Shown one piece after another: positions 20,476-29,394 of a DNA stretch of 64,000 nt (the stretch's first letter is position 1; every line of letters begins with the position of its first letter). The DNA is from Candidatus Chlamydia sanziniae (lineage in GTDB: Bacteria > Chlamydiota > Chlamydiia > Chlamydiales > Chlamydiaceae). The position numbers and the translations under genes are program-made. Under the pieces are notes generated by a model, which saw nothing but the letters and a program-made list of their open reading frames with translations, was not told the DNA's origin and did not search any database. Location of the stretch: NCBI RefSeq assembly GCF_001653975.1, contig NZ_CP014639.1, forward strand, positions 62,001 through 126,000, given 5' to 3'.

Positions 20476-22959
20476 ATGATTTCTTGGCGCTACTTACTTA
20501 TATCATCTACTTTAGTCTTAACATTGCAAGCATCAGCAAATGTGATTTACCTTTCTGAACATGATAGCTATGATGAGACTACCAGCAATACAAATTTTAC
20601 TCCCAAAACTACACTAGACGAAGGAGGAACTTCTTACATACTCAAAGAAGATGTGTACATCGCCAATTTGGGAGTAAAAAATAGCACTAAATCTCGTGTT
20701 TTTAATAACCATGCGGGGAATCTCACCTTCCTAGGCAATCACCATGTCTTAAAATTTGATAACCTCAAGACAACAGCTTTTGGTTCTGCTATCTGTAATA
20801 ACATTGGAAATACTACCTTAACCTTATCAGACTTTTCAATTTTAGCATGCAATGCAGCCCCATCGTTTAATGAAGGATGCGGAGCTATTTACAGCCTTGG
20901 CTCTATTGTTATGCAAAACAATGATTCCATAAGCTTTACGAATACTAGAAATAAAATGAAGGGGGGTGCAATCCAAACTCCTTATCTTCTTGGTTCTACA
21001 GTAGACCACCCTACAGTTACTTTTTCCAATAATGGTCATATGATCTTTGAAAATAACACAACAGAAGAAGAGGGGGGTGCCATCTTTGCCCACAAACTCA
21101 TCATTTCTGCAGGGGGTCCTACTATTTTCAAAAATAACCACGTCCATAGGAATGTGAATGCTAGAGGCGGTGCGATCTCCATCCCTCCAGGAGGAGAAAT
21201 TTCCCTTTCCGCAGACCAGGGGGATATCATTTTTTTAGGTAATACCGTAATTTCTACATCTAAAGCTGTGAAAAACTCCATCCATCTTGATAGTTACGCT
21301 ACCTTTACCCAACTCCGTGCCAAGGAAAAGTATGGGATTACATTCTATGATCCCATTACAAGCTCAGAGCACTCTTCCACTCCTACAAAGCTGATCATCA
21401 TCAATGCTCCGGGTCTGGATGCACAAGCTTATAAAGGTCGCATTTGTTTTTCTGGAGGCCTGTTATCTGATGAAGAACGCACCCTAGATAACCTTACCTC
21501 AACACTCCCACAAAATGTACAATTAGCAGGAGGAGTTCTTGCTTTAGAAAATGATGCTATTCTAAAAATATCTTCCTTCACACAAAACGAAGACTCTAAA
21601 TTATTTATGGATCGTGGAACAACATTACAATGTAAGGAGCATGTTACATTACAAAACCTCTGGATTAACTTGGGTAATCTTGAGAACAAAAAAACAGTAA
21701 AGATCACAACAGAGGGCACGCATACCAAGATCTTTTTAGCCAATCCCCTGGTCATTTACGATCCCACACAACTATGCTATGAAGATACAAAATTTAAAGA
21801 TGAGTTTACCCTAGACACTTTGGAACTCTCGGGAGCCTCTTTAAATAATCTCACTATTGAAGATCAAGCTTTACGTACTGTCCTCGAGGAAGCTCCTCAC
21901 CATGGTTACCAAGGAAACTGGTCTCTATCGTGGGAACACCAGCCTTCTTCTTCAGAAGCCTATGCGGCTCCCGCGATGGCAAGCAAAAAGGCACAGCTGA
22001 GTTGGTATCCTACGGGCTATAACCTCAACCCTGAACGTTTAGGTTCCTTAGTCCCTACGAGTTCATGGGATGCAACTCTAGATATGCGCGCTGTTCATCA
22101 GCTTATAGATACAAATGCTGACAGCCCGCGTCATGCTGCAGGGATCTGGGCTGCGAGTTTAGCTACTTATTTCCAACAACAAGGAGAAAATAAAGAGAAG
22201 CTATTTCGCCATGAAAGTTTTGGTGGGGCCTTCGGAGCCAATGCTTACTTCTGTTTAAATCATGTTTTAGGCGTTGCTTTTGGCCAACTTAAAGGACACG
22301 CTCAAGACTTTGCCGTAGCTAAGAACACCTTCACCACGAGGTTTGGTGTTGTCTATGCGCGTTTTAATAATCAATCTGGCTTGCCGCTTTTCTTATCTAT
22401 ACAAGCGGGATACAGCATGTTAACAAACGACCTAGCTACACGCTATACGTTTACAAATACGCAGAATAGCTCTTGGACAAATGTCTGCTTGTCTGGTGAA
22501 ATTGCTATGGGGCTTCCCTTCACCATGCATAACAATTCTTCAGAATACAAAATTACACCCTTTGTGAAAGTCAACAGTATTTACGTAGACCAGCCAGCAG
22601 TGGAAGAGCAGGGTTCTGATGCCCGAGATTTTACAGGCACTACTTTAACAAATATTTGGGTACCTGTAGGATTCAAGTTAGAGAGGCACTCTACAATTTC
22701 TCCTAGCTCCGTACAGCTATCTGTAGCTTGGACCTCTGACGTCTATCGTAAGCAAGCAGCAAACCAAGTGACCTTGCATAGGAACAACATTTCGTGGAAA
22801 ACACAAGCTACAGACTTTGATCACCAAGCTCTGGTTCTACAACTTTCCAATCATCATCCGCTTTTCTATAATATTGAGCTCTTCGAACAAGGCACTTGGG
22901 AGTTAGGATTACATTCCCAGTCCTATCATGCAGGTATTGGAGCTAAAATCCTCTTTTAA
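20476..22959 (+). CDS. Pmp12-like polymorphic membrane autotransporter with complete barrel
   Basis: 827 residues. The signal peptide MISWRYLLISSTLVLTLQASA is followed by VIYLSEHDSYD and GAIYSLGS / AIQTPYLLGS blocks that match remembered C. pneumoniae Pmp12. That protein ends early, at about 514 residues without a barrel. Here the gene continues through the FYDPITSSEH middle domain, a YQGNWSLSW junction and a full barrel ending GAKILF. The passenger is shorter than in other G-type Pmps, with fewer GGAI units, so it is compact rather than truncated. Expected to be exported and surface-displayed. Confidence 0.9.
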   Translation: MISWRYLLISSTLVLTLQASANVIYLSEHDSYDETTSNTNFTPKTTLDEGGTSYILKEDVYIANLGVKNSTKSRVFNNHAGNLTFLGNHHVLKFDNLKTTAFGSAICNNIGNTTLTLSDFSILACNAAPSFNEGCGAIYSLGSIVMQNNDSISFTNTRNKMKGGAIQTPYLLGSTVDHPTVTFSNNGHMIFENNTTEEEGGAIFAHKLIISAGGPTIFKNNHVHRNVNARGGAISIPPGGEISLSADQGDIIFLGNTVISTSKAVKNSIHLDSYATFTQLRAKEKYGITFYDPITSSEHSSTPTKLIIINAPGLDAQAYKGRICFSGGLLSDEERTLDNLTSTLPQNVQLAGGVLALENDAILKISSFTQNEDSKLFMDRGTTLQCKEHVTLQNLWINLGNLENKKTVKITTEGTHTKIFLANPLVIYDPTQLCYEDTKFKDEFTLDTLELSGASLNNLTIEDQALRTVLEEAPHHGYQGNWSLSWEHQPSSSEAYAAPAMASKKAQLSWYPTGYNLNPERLGSLVPTSSWDATLDMRAVHQLIDTNADSPRHAAGIWAASLATYFQQQGENKEKLFRHESFGGAFGANAYFCLNHVLGVAFGQLKGHAQDFAVAKNTFTTRFGVVYARFNNQSGLPLFLSIQAGYSMLTNDLATRYTFTNTQNSSWTNVCLSGEIAMGLPFTMHNNSSEYKITPFVKVNSIYVDQPAVEEQGSDARDFTGTTLTNIWVPVGFKLERHSTISPSSVQLSVAWTSDVYRKQAANQVTLHRNNISWKTQATDFDHQALVLQLSNHHPLFYNIELFEQGTWELGLHSQSYHAGIGAKILF

Positions 22960-22976
22960 TTCTCAACATTCTAGTT

Positions 22977-23016
22977 CTCTCTTCTCTCTTAGGGGAGAAG
23001 AGAGGGCTTTCTTCCT
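22977..23016 (+). terminator. Terminator after the Pmp12-like gene
   Basis: CTCTCTTCTC at 22977-22986 pairs perfectly with GAGAAGAGAG at 22995-23004 (10-bp stem, 8-base loop), 18 bases after the stop, followed by a mixed T/C-rich tail. Confidence 0.65.
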
Positions 23017-23108
23017 ACCCATTTCCACTCGAGATGCGTGCTTATTTAAATGAATCTAATGGGAATACAGTTCTTAAAGATGTCCTAAAGTTTTCTTTAT
23101 AAACACCA

Positions 23109-23137
23109 TTGCTTTTTTACTTTTTTTCTTTTATTTG
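23109..23137 (+). promoter_or_regulatory. Candidate promoter of the Pmp13-like gene
   Basis: TTGCTT at 23109-23114 and TATTTG at 23132-23137 with a 17-base, almost pure-pyrimidine spacer, about 30 bases before the chosen ATG. A weaker match than the other pmp upstream sites. Confidence 0.35.
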
Positions 23138-23168
23138 TAGAGCAATTCAGTTATTTCTTCACCCGAAA

Positions 23169-26117
23169 ATGAAAATGTTTCTTCGCAAGTGCTTAACTTC
23201 TACGGCTTTAATCATGCCCTTTACCATGCAAGCTATCGAGATCTTTATGCCTTCGGGTAACTTTGATGGACTCCAAGGAAGTCTCTTCCCCTACACAACA
23301 CTTGCCAATCCTGAGGGAACTACCGCCCGGTTCTCCGGGGATCTCTTTATTGCGAACGTTGACGATTCGATTTCAAGAACAGCTTCTAGCTGCTTTAGCA
23401 ATACAAAAGGCGCCCTTACGGCAATTGGGAAAGGATCTACCCTATCTTTTACCAATATCCGCACTTCTACTAACGGTGCAGCAATCAGCAACCTAGTCAC
23501 TGACTCTCCAGAAACTTATTCCCTAAGTTTTTTCGGTTTTAAGAGACTCATTTTCTCCAATTGTGAAGCGTTAACCTCAGACACAGCAACAGCAGGAAAA
23601 ACATTAGTACATTCCTCTGCGATTTACTCTACAACGCCTACGATCTTCAAGAATAACTCTACTATCCTATTCCAACATAACCGTTCTGCAGGTAGTGGTA
23701 GTAGTATAAATGCTACTAGCATTACCCTACAGGGTACAGAACACTCTATCATTTTTAAGGCTAATGGTTCGATTACTTTTGGAGGAGTTCTAACAAGTAC
23801 AGGACCGATTACCTTTACTAAGAATACAGCTCCTATTCTCTTTGACAGCAATGCTGCTGCGATTTATGGAGGAGCAATTTTCCTTGGAGTTCCTACAGCT
23901 TCTCTGACCTCGTTAGGAAATCGCCAGGGCTTGACATTCCTGAATAATAGTGCACGTACAGGAGGGGCGATATTCTCCTACGGGAATCTCACTTTCACAG
24001 ACAATAATCAACTTATCTTCTGGAATAATACGGCGTCTCCAGAAAATTCTGTTCTCCCACTGCCTACTACAGTACCGCCAATTATCGCAGGATATGGAGG
24101 AGCGATTTACTGTACTGACCGGCCTACAAGAGAAAGTGAAGAAGCAGGAACAACTCCGCGAGTCACACTCAAAGGAGAACAGTATATTACTTTTAAAACA
24201 AATGTTTCTGCTTTAGAAGGAGGTGCTATCTATGGTAAAAAAATCTTCATACTATCTAATGGTCCGACAAATTTTACCAGAAACATTTCTGGTAAAGGAG
24301 CCGCTATTGCAATTGCTAGCTCTGGGGAGCTCTCCTTATCTGCAGACCAAGGCAACATCATTTTTAATGAAAATGTCACTGTAAAACAGGGTAGCTCCGT
24401 AACAGTAACGCGCAATGCCATACATTTCAATGAAAATGCAAAATTTGCTCTTTTAGGAGCAGGTACAGATCATGGTGTATTTTTCTATGACCCCATTACC
24501 TCTGCATCTCTTGCTTCTGGGACTACAGCTCCAAATCTTATTATCAACCCTAAGCCTGTAGGAAACGCTAACATTAACTATCAAGGGAGGATTGTTTTTT
24601 CAGGAGAGACACTCACCCCAGGCCAAATAGGAAATGCTGACAACTCTACATCTACACTGCATCAAAAAGTAACCTTACAGGGGGGAACTTTAGCCTTAAA
24701 AAAAGGCGCGACTCTTGCCGTACATACTTTGATACAAGAAGAGAATTCTACAATCATTATGGATGCGGGGACGACGTTAGCGACAACAGATGGGACCACG
24801 GACAAAAATACAGACGGCAATATTATCCTGACTAACCTAGTGATCAACTTACGTTCTCTGGATGCTACGAAAGTAGCACGCGTTGATGTGAGGAGCACAA
24901 GCGGTACTCTCACCCTGTCAGGGAGTCTAGGTCTTATAGATGACAAGGAAGACTTTTATGAAAACCATGGTCTTCTAAATCAAGAATCCCTTACGCTTCC
25001 TATCGTAGAGCTTAAAACCTCTACGGGGACATCGACTCTCTCTGACTTCTCACTCAATCCAGCAGGATACACAACTTCTCCTTATGGCTACCAAGGCTCT
25101 TGGAAACTTACCTGGGACGCCACGAATAAGAGAGTCATGGGAACATGGACTAAGGCAGGTTATATTCCTAGTCCTCGACGTTTAGCTCCTCTTGTGCCTA
25201 ATAGCCTATGGGGAAATCTTGTTGATTTACGTGTTGTGAATCAGGTAGCAACAGCGGGAAGTGATGGCTTCTCTTATAGCAAGGGCTTTTGCCTTACAGG
25301 AATTTCCAACTTCTTCCATAGCGATCGTAGTGCGGAGGCTCGTGCCTATCGCCATATGAGTGGGGGGTACCTGATCACTGCAAATTCTCAAACAGTCTCT
25401 GATTCTATTTTTGGTATCGGATTTGGCCAGCTTTTTACAAAATCTAAAGATTACTTAATTGCCAATGCACAATCCAAGGTGTATTTCGGTACAGTATACT
25501 CTAGCTTCACCCAACCTCTTTGGTTTTCTACGGGGGTTTTCTCCTCGTTTTCCGCACGTATTAGCTATAGTCGAAGTAATGAGAATTTGAAAACACCCTA
25601 CACAAATTTCACTAAAGGACGTGCCAGCTGGAGCAACAATTGCTGGCTTGGAGAGTTCGGGGGTAGCTTCCCTATAATTCTGTCTTCACCTCTCTTAAAT
25701 CTCAAGCAGATTGTCCCCTTTATACAAGGTGAAGTTGCTTATGCCCACCATGGAAAATTCCAAGAAAAAGGAACTGAAGGACGGGTCTTTAATCCTGGTC
25801 GTCTCATCAATGTCGCTATTCCCTTAGGAATACGATTAGATAAGAATTCTCATCGTCGGCCTGATTTTTATAGCATAATGATAGCGTATGTTCCTGATGT
25901 GTATCGCCGAAATCCTAATTGCATGACCACCTTATCTATCAATGGTGCAGCCTGGACATCAGTAGCAACGAATCTGGCAAGGCATGCCCTGCGAATACAA
26001 GCATCCAGCCATACTTCAGTAAACAATAACATAGAGCTCTTTGGCCACGGAGGATGTGATATTCGCACTACCTCATGTCAATATACTCTAGATGTAGGAA
26101 GCAAACTACGGTTTTAA
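23169..26117 (+). CDS. Pmp13-like polymorphic membrane autotransporter
   Basis: The ATG at 23169 (MKMFLRKCLTSTALIMPF) gives a clean signal peptide and 982 residues; an upstream start at 23109 would add 20 residues that read like promoter DNA. The start of the mature protein (IEIFMPSGNFDGLQGSLFPYTTL) and the ISRTASSCFSN motif match remembered C. pneumoniae Pmp13. The passenger contains SRTGGAIF and GGAIYGKKI units and a proline-rich spacer (LPLPTTVPPI). The middle domain has FYDPITSASL, then SPYGYQGSW, then a barrel ending VGSKLRF. Intact throughout; only 26 bases separate it from the next Pmp, so the two may be cotranscribed. Confidence 0.92.
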   Translation: MKMFLRKCLTSTALIMPFTMQAIEIFMPSGNFDGLQGSLFPYTTLANPEGTTARFSGDLFIANVDDSISRTASSCFSNTKGALTAIGKGSTLSFTNIRTSTNGAAISNLVTDSPETYSLSFFGFKRLIFSNCEALTSDTATAGKTLVHSSAIYSTTPTIFKNNSTILFQHNRSAGSGSSINATSITLQGTEHSIIFKANGSITFGGVLTSTGPITFTKNTAPILFDSNAAAIYGGAIFLGVPTASLTSLGNRQGLTFLNNSARTGGAIFSYGNLTFTDNNQLIFWNNTASPENSVLPLPTTVPPIIAGYGGAIYCTDRPTRESEEAGTTPRVTLKGEQYITFKTNVSALEGGAIYGKKIFILSNGPTNFTRNISGKGAAIAIASSGELSLSADQGNIIFNENVTVKQGSSVTVTRNAIHFNENAKFALLGAGTDHGVFFYDPITSASLASGTTAPNLIINPKPVGNANINYQGRIVFSGETLTPGQIGNADNSTSTLHQKVTLQGGTLALKKGATLAVHTLIQEENSTIIMDAGTTLATTDGTTDKNTDGNIILTNLVINLRSLDATKVARVDVRSTSGTLTLSGSLGLIDDKEDFYENHGLLNQESLTLPIVELKTSTGTSTLSDFSLNPAGYTTSPYGYQGSWKLTWDATNKRVMGTWTKAGYIPSPRRLAPLVPNSLWGNLVDLRVVNQVATAGSDGFSYSKGFCLTGISNFFHSDRSAEARAYRHMSGGYLITANSQTVSDSIFGIGFGQLFTKSKDYLIANAQSKVYFGTVYSSFTQPLWFSTGVFSSFSARISYSRSNENLKTPYTNFTKGRASWSNNCWLGEFGGSFPIILSSPLLNLKQIVPFIQGEVAYAHHGKFQEKGTEGRVFNPGRLINVAIPLGIRLDKNSHRRPDFYSIMIAYVPDVYRRNPNCMTTLSINGAAWTSVATNLARHALRIQASSHTSVNNNIELFGHGGCDIRTTSCQYTLDVGSKLRF

Positions 26118-26143
26118 ATCTCATTTAACGACAGGGTTGAGGC

Positions 26144-29077
26144 ATGCCTCTTTCTTTTAAGTCTTCATCTTTTTATTTTTTTGCCTGTTTATGTGGCACG
26201 AGCTGGGCATCTGGTCCACAAACACTTTATGGGCAGCCGTTCTCCCCTCCTTTTTTTGATCAAGGGGAGGAACTCAAATTTCGCTCTGACTATATTTACT
26301 CGCAAATCTCAGGAATAGAATTTCCAACTTCCTTTTTGGGGAGCTCCGGGAATCTTTCTCTCTTAGGCAATGGCCACTCGTTATGTTTTTCTTTTTGTCA
26401 AGCTCCGATGACTTCTAGTACCCGAGCTCTACTTTCTGCTACGAAAACGTTGACGTTTACAAACTTTTCCACAATCACTATTCATGGAAGCCAAACTTCA
26501 GGTGAAGGAGGATTAATTCATGGAAGTAAAATTTCTTTTCGTTTCAATAAGAATCTAATTTTCACTAACAATAAATGCGCATACTCTCCTGCGTCTACTA
26601 CGAGCACAGGCTCTCCGACAGTAACAACGGTAAATATAAGTTCCTCTGTAATCCAACCTACCGATGCATTAGAGATTACAGGAACCACAGGGAAAATTTC
26701 TTTCCTTAGCAATATAGCGAACTTCGGCTCTGCGATTGGCTGTTATCCCACTGCGAGTGTGATTATTTCCAACAACTCAGCCCCTATGGAGTTTGCTCAT
26801 AATTTCAGTACTTGTGCTGGAGGAGTCCTACATTACGGAAGCTCAATCATCTTTAAAAACAACTCTGGAGATATTGTCTTTACAGGAAATTCTACAGCCA
26901 ACAGTTTAAAAGGGATTACCCCGGGTCATGGCATGACATTTGCTCTAGGAGCGGGTGGGGCTATCTGTATTCCTACGGGATCCCTTATTTTTACGGGAAA
27001 TACAGGGGCGTGTACGTTTAGTTATAATGCCACTGCAGATTCAGCGGGAGCGATTTACGCTCAGCAATGTGTTTTGGCGAATCGAGGTCCTTTTACATTC
27101 CATAGCAATACTGCGACAAAAAATGGAGGGGCTATCTGTGCTAAATCTCTCGATATTGACGCTTATGGGCCTATGGTATTTAAAAATAACAGGGCAGAAA
27201 AAGGCGGAGCTATTTACATTAGTCCTACTATAGGAGGAACAGATACAACATCAAAGCTACGTATTGCAGCCTCTCGGGGGGATGTGATCTTTACTGGGAA
27301 CATGCTCAACACTAAACCAGGAATTCGCAATGCCATTACTGTAGATTCCGGCGATATTACAGATCTTTGTGCGACTAGCACCTCGCGGCTTATTTTCTAT
27401 GATCCCATTACCCAAACCTTACCCTCAACCGGAGCGACTTCTAAACCCATTATCATTAATTCTGAGGGAAGCTTAGGATCTGTAATCTTTTCCTCGGAGA
27501 ATCTTTCTACGGCAGAGTTGTTACTTCCTGGGAACAAAACAACAACCCTCCTAGGGAATGTGACTGTTGCTGGAGGAGAGTTACGCATTACACAAAACGC
27601 GATTGTCAAAGTTCTTCGGTTTACAGCTTCAGCAGGACAACTGACTTTGGGAACAGGGGCGACTCTAGAGCTAGGAACTCCTACTGGGGGAGCTACAACA
27701 AATAATATTACCATTGGGAAATTAGGATTTGATGTTGCTTCTTTCTTAGATTCTAATTTTGCTACAGCAGCTGTGAATGCTTCGGGAAAAACAGTGACTG
27801 TTTCAGGAGGGCTAACTCTTGTTTCTGATGACAATGATGAACTTTATGATATAACATTATTAAAAAATTCTTTAGCCATTCCTGTGGTTACATTTACTGG
27901 AACTACAGTAACCCATACAGATTTTCCCGATGGAGATATCTTCGCTTCAGACCATTACGGCTATCAAGGAAGATGGACGGCAACCTGGTTACGCCCTAAT
28001 CTCGTTCCTGCTCCTGATGGAAGTCTTCCTGGGGGGACAACACCTCCGACAAATACCCTTTATGCATTGTGGACGACTTCCTCTCAAGATAAAGCTATGT
28101 ATCTTTTTTCTCCTGAGCGTCGCGGCGAACTTGTCAGCAATACATTATGGATTTCCTTTTTAGCTAACCAAGCCTGTGCTGATGCTTTGCAAGAAACCCT
28201 CTTAACAGATTCCGAGGGTCTTTCTCTCAGAATAAAGGGACTGGGGGTCTATGCAAAACACAATAGCAAAAACAATCACGAAGGATTTGGAGGACGCTAC
28301 GGAGGATACCAAGCCATTCTTTCTATGCATTATCCTGACAACACGACTCTAGGCGGTGCCTTTGGACAGCTTTATGGCACAACATACGCACACCCCTACG
28401 ATTCTCATGATTCAGGACAAATTTCTATTTTGTCATTCTTTGGAAGATTTCCTCTAGTTACCCAACAATCTGAAACCCTGATTTCTTGGGAGGCGTGTTA
28501 TGGCTACACCACGAACAATTTCACGACACAATACAAAACCTTAAGAAAAACTTCCACGGCGAAAGGACGCTGGCATAACAATAGTTACTCTGTGTTGATC
28601 TCTGCAGAGCATCCTTTCCTCCATTGGTGTCTTCTCACTAGAAATCTTGCACAAGCCTGGGGTCTCTCTGGATTTATCTCAGCAGAATTCCTTGGAGGTT
28701 GGCAACATGCATTCACAGAAAAAGGAGCTCTAGCTCGTCATTTTAGTCGTGGGCGGGGTTACAATGTTGCCTTGCCTTTTGGGTGTTCAGCACAATGGCA
28801 GTCACCATTTAAAAAGGCTCCTTCTTTACTCTCCCTGAAGGTTGCCTATAAGCCGGATATTCTTAGGGTGAATCCCCACAATGTTGTTACTATAGTTTCT
28901 AATCAGGAGAGTACTTCTATCTCTGGAGCAGCATTACGCCGCCATGGTATGTTTGTACAAATTCATGATATTGTAGATCTCTCCAAGCATACCAAAGCAT
29001 TTATAGACTACACCTTAGAAGGCAGAAGAGGTTATACAAACAATCGCATTTCTCTAGGTTGGCACGGATCCTTTTAA
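26144..29077 (+). CDS. Pmp14-like (PmpH-type) polymorphic membrane autotransporter
   Basis: 977 residues beginning MPLSFKSSSFYFFACLCGTSWA, nearly the same signal peptide as remembered C. pneumoniae Pmp14, the PmpH orthologue. The passenger includes NSLKGITPGHG, GAGGAICIPTGSL and AEKGGAIYISPTIGG units and the MLNTKPGIRNAITV segment. The middle domain has FYDPITQTLPSTGA. Before the barrel a proline-rich link (PDGSLPGGTTPP) follows HYGYQGRW. The barrel contains the conserved NPHNVVTIVSNQESTSISGA motif and ends GWHGSF. Last gene of the + strand pmp run and convergent with the following genes. Confidence 0.93.
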   Translation: MPLSFKSSSFYFFACLCGTSWASGPQTLYGQPFSPPFFDQGEELKFRSDYIYSQISGIEFPTSFLGSSGNLSLLGNGHSLCFSFCQAPMTSSTRALLSATKTLTFTNFSTITIHGSQTSGEGGLIHGSKISFRFNKNLIFTNNKCAYSPASTTSTGSPTVTTVNISSSVIQPTDALEITGTTGKISFLSNIANFGSAIGCYPTASVIISNNSAPMEFAHNFSTCAGGVLHYGSSIIFKNNSGDIVFTGNSTANSLKGITPGHGMTFALGAGGAICIPTGSLIFTGNTGACTFSYNATADSAGAIYAQQCVLANRGPFTFHSNTATKNGGAICAKSLDIDAYGPMVFKNNRAEKGGAIYISPTIGGTDTTSKLRIAASRGDVIFTGNMLNTKPGIRNAITVDSGDITDLCATSTSRLIFYDPITQTLPSTGATSKPIIINSEGSLGSVIFSSENLSTAELLLPGNKTTTLLGNVTVAGGELRITQNAIVKVLRFTASAGQLTLGTGATLELGTPTGGATTNNITIGKLGFDVASFLDSNFATAAVNASGKTVTVSGGLTLVSDDNDELYDITLLKNSLAIPVVTFTGTTVTHTDFPDGDIFASDHYGYQGRWTATWLRPNLVPAPDGSLPGGTTPPTNTLYALWTTSSQDKAMYLFSPERRGELVSNTLWISFLANQACADALQETLLTDSEGLSLRIKGLGVYAKHNSKNNHEGFGGRYGGYQAILSMHYPDNTTLGGAFGQLYGTTYAHPYDSHDSGQISILSFFGRFPLVTQQSETLISWEACYGYTTNNFTTQYKTLRKTSTAKGRWHNNSYSVLISAEHPFLHWCLLTRNLAQAWGLSGFISAEFLGGWQHAFTEKGALARHFSRGRGYNVALPFGCSAQWQSPFKKAPSLLSLKVAYKPDILRVNPHNVVTIVSNQESTSISGAALRRHGMFVQIHDIVDLSKHTKAFIDYTLEGRRGYTNNRISLGWHGSF

Positions 29078-29394
29078 ACAGGAAATACTAAGATTCTGAG
29101 AAAGTACAGGCTACTCTGTAGTTGCCTTGTAATAGAATCCGCGTATCTTTAAGGATTCTCCCTCTTTTAGATATCCAAGGTATTCATGAGCTTAGGACTT
29201 GAAGCTTTCTGTATTTTAGGTTTTATGAACTCAAGCTTTTTAAAAGTCCTCACTGTCTGGTGAGTAGCATCTAAAATAGGAGTAAAGCTCTTTTCTGAAG
29301 CCATTTTTGTACATAAACTGCTGAAAATCTTTGGGAAGCCGCAGGTAGGATAACGTGATTTGAATGTTACTCCGATGAAAAAATTAGAAAACCC
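29078..29394. other. Convergent intergenic space with probable decayed coding remnant
   Basis: 317 bases between convergent genes. On the - strand a 45-codon frame (ATG at 29304, stop at 29167) starts MASEKSFTPILDATH, and other frames of the same strand read protein-like for 25-30 codons between stops. This suggests the worn-out end of an older gene rather than a working small gene. No clear terminator hairpin was found. Confidence 0.35.
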
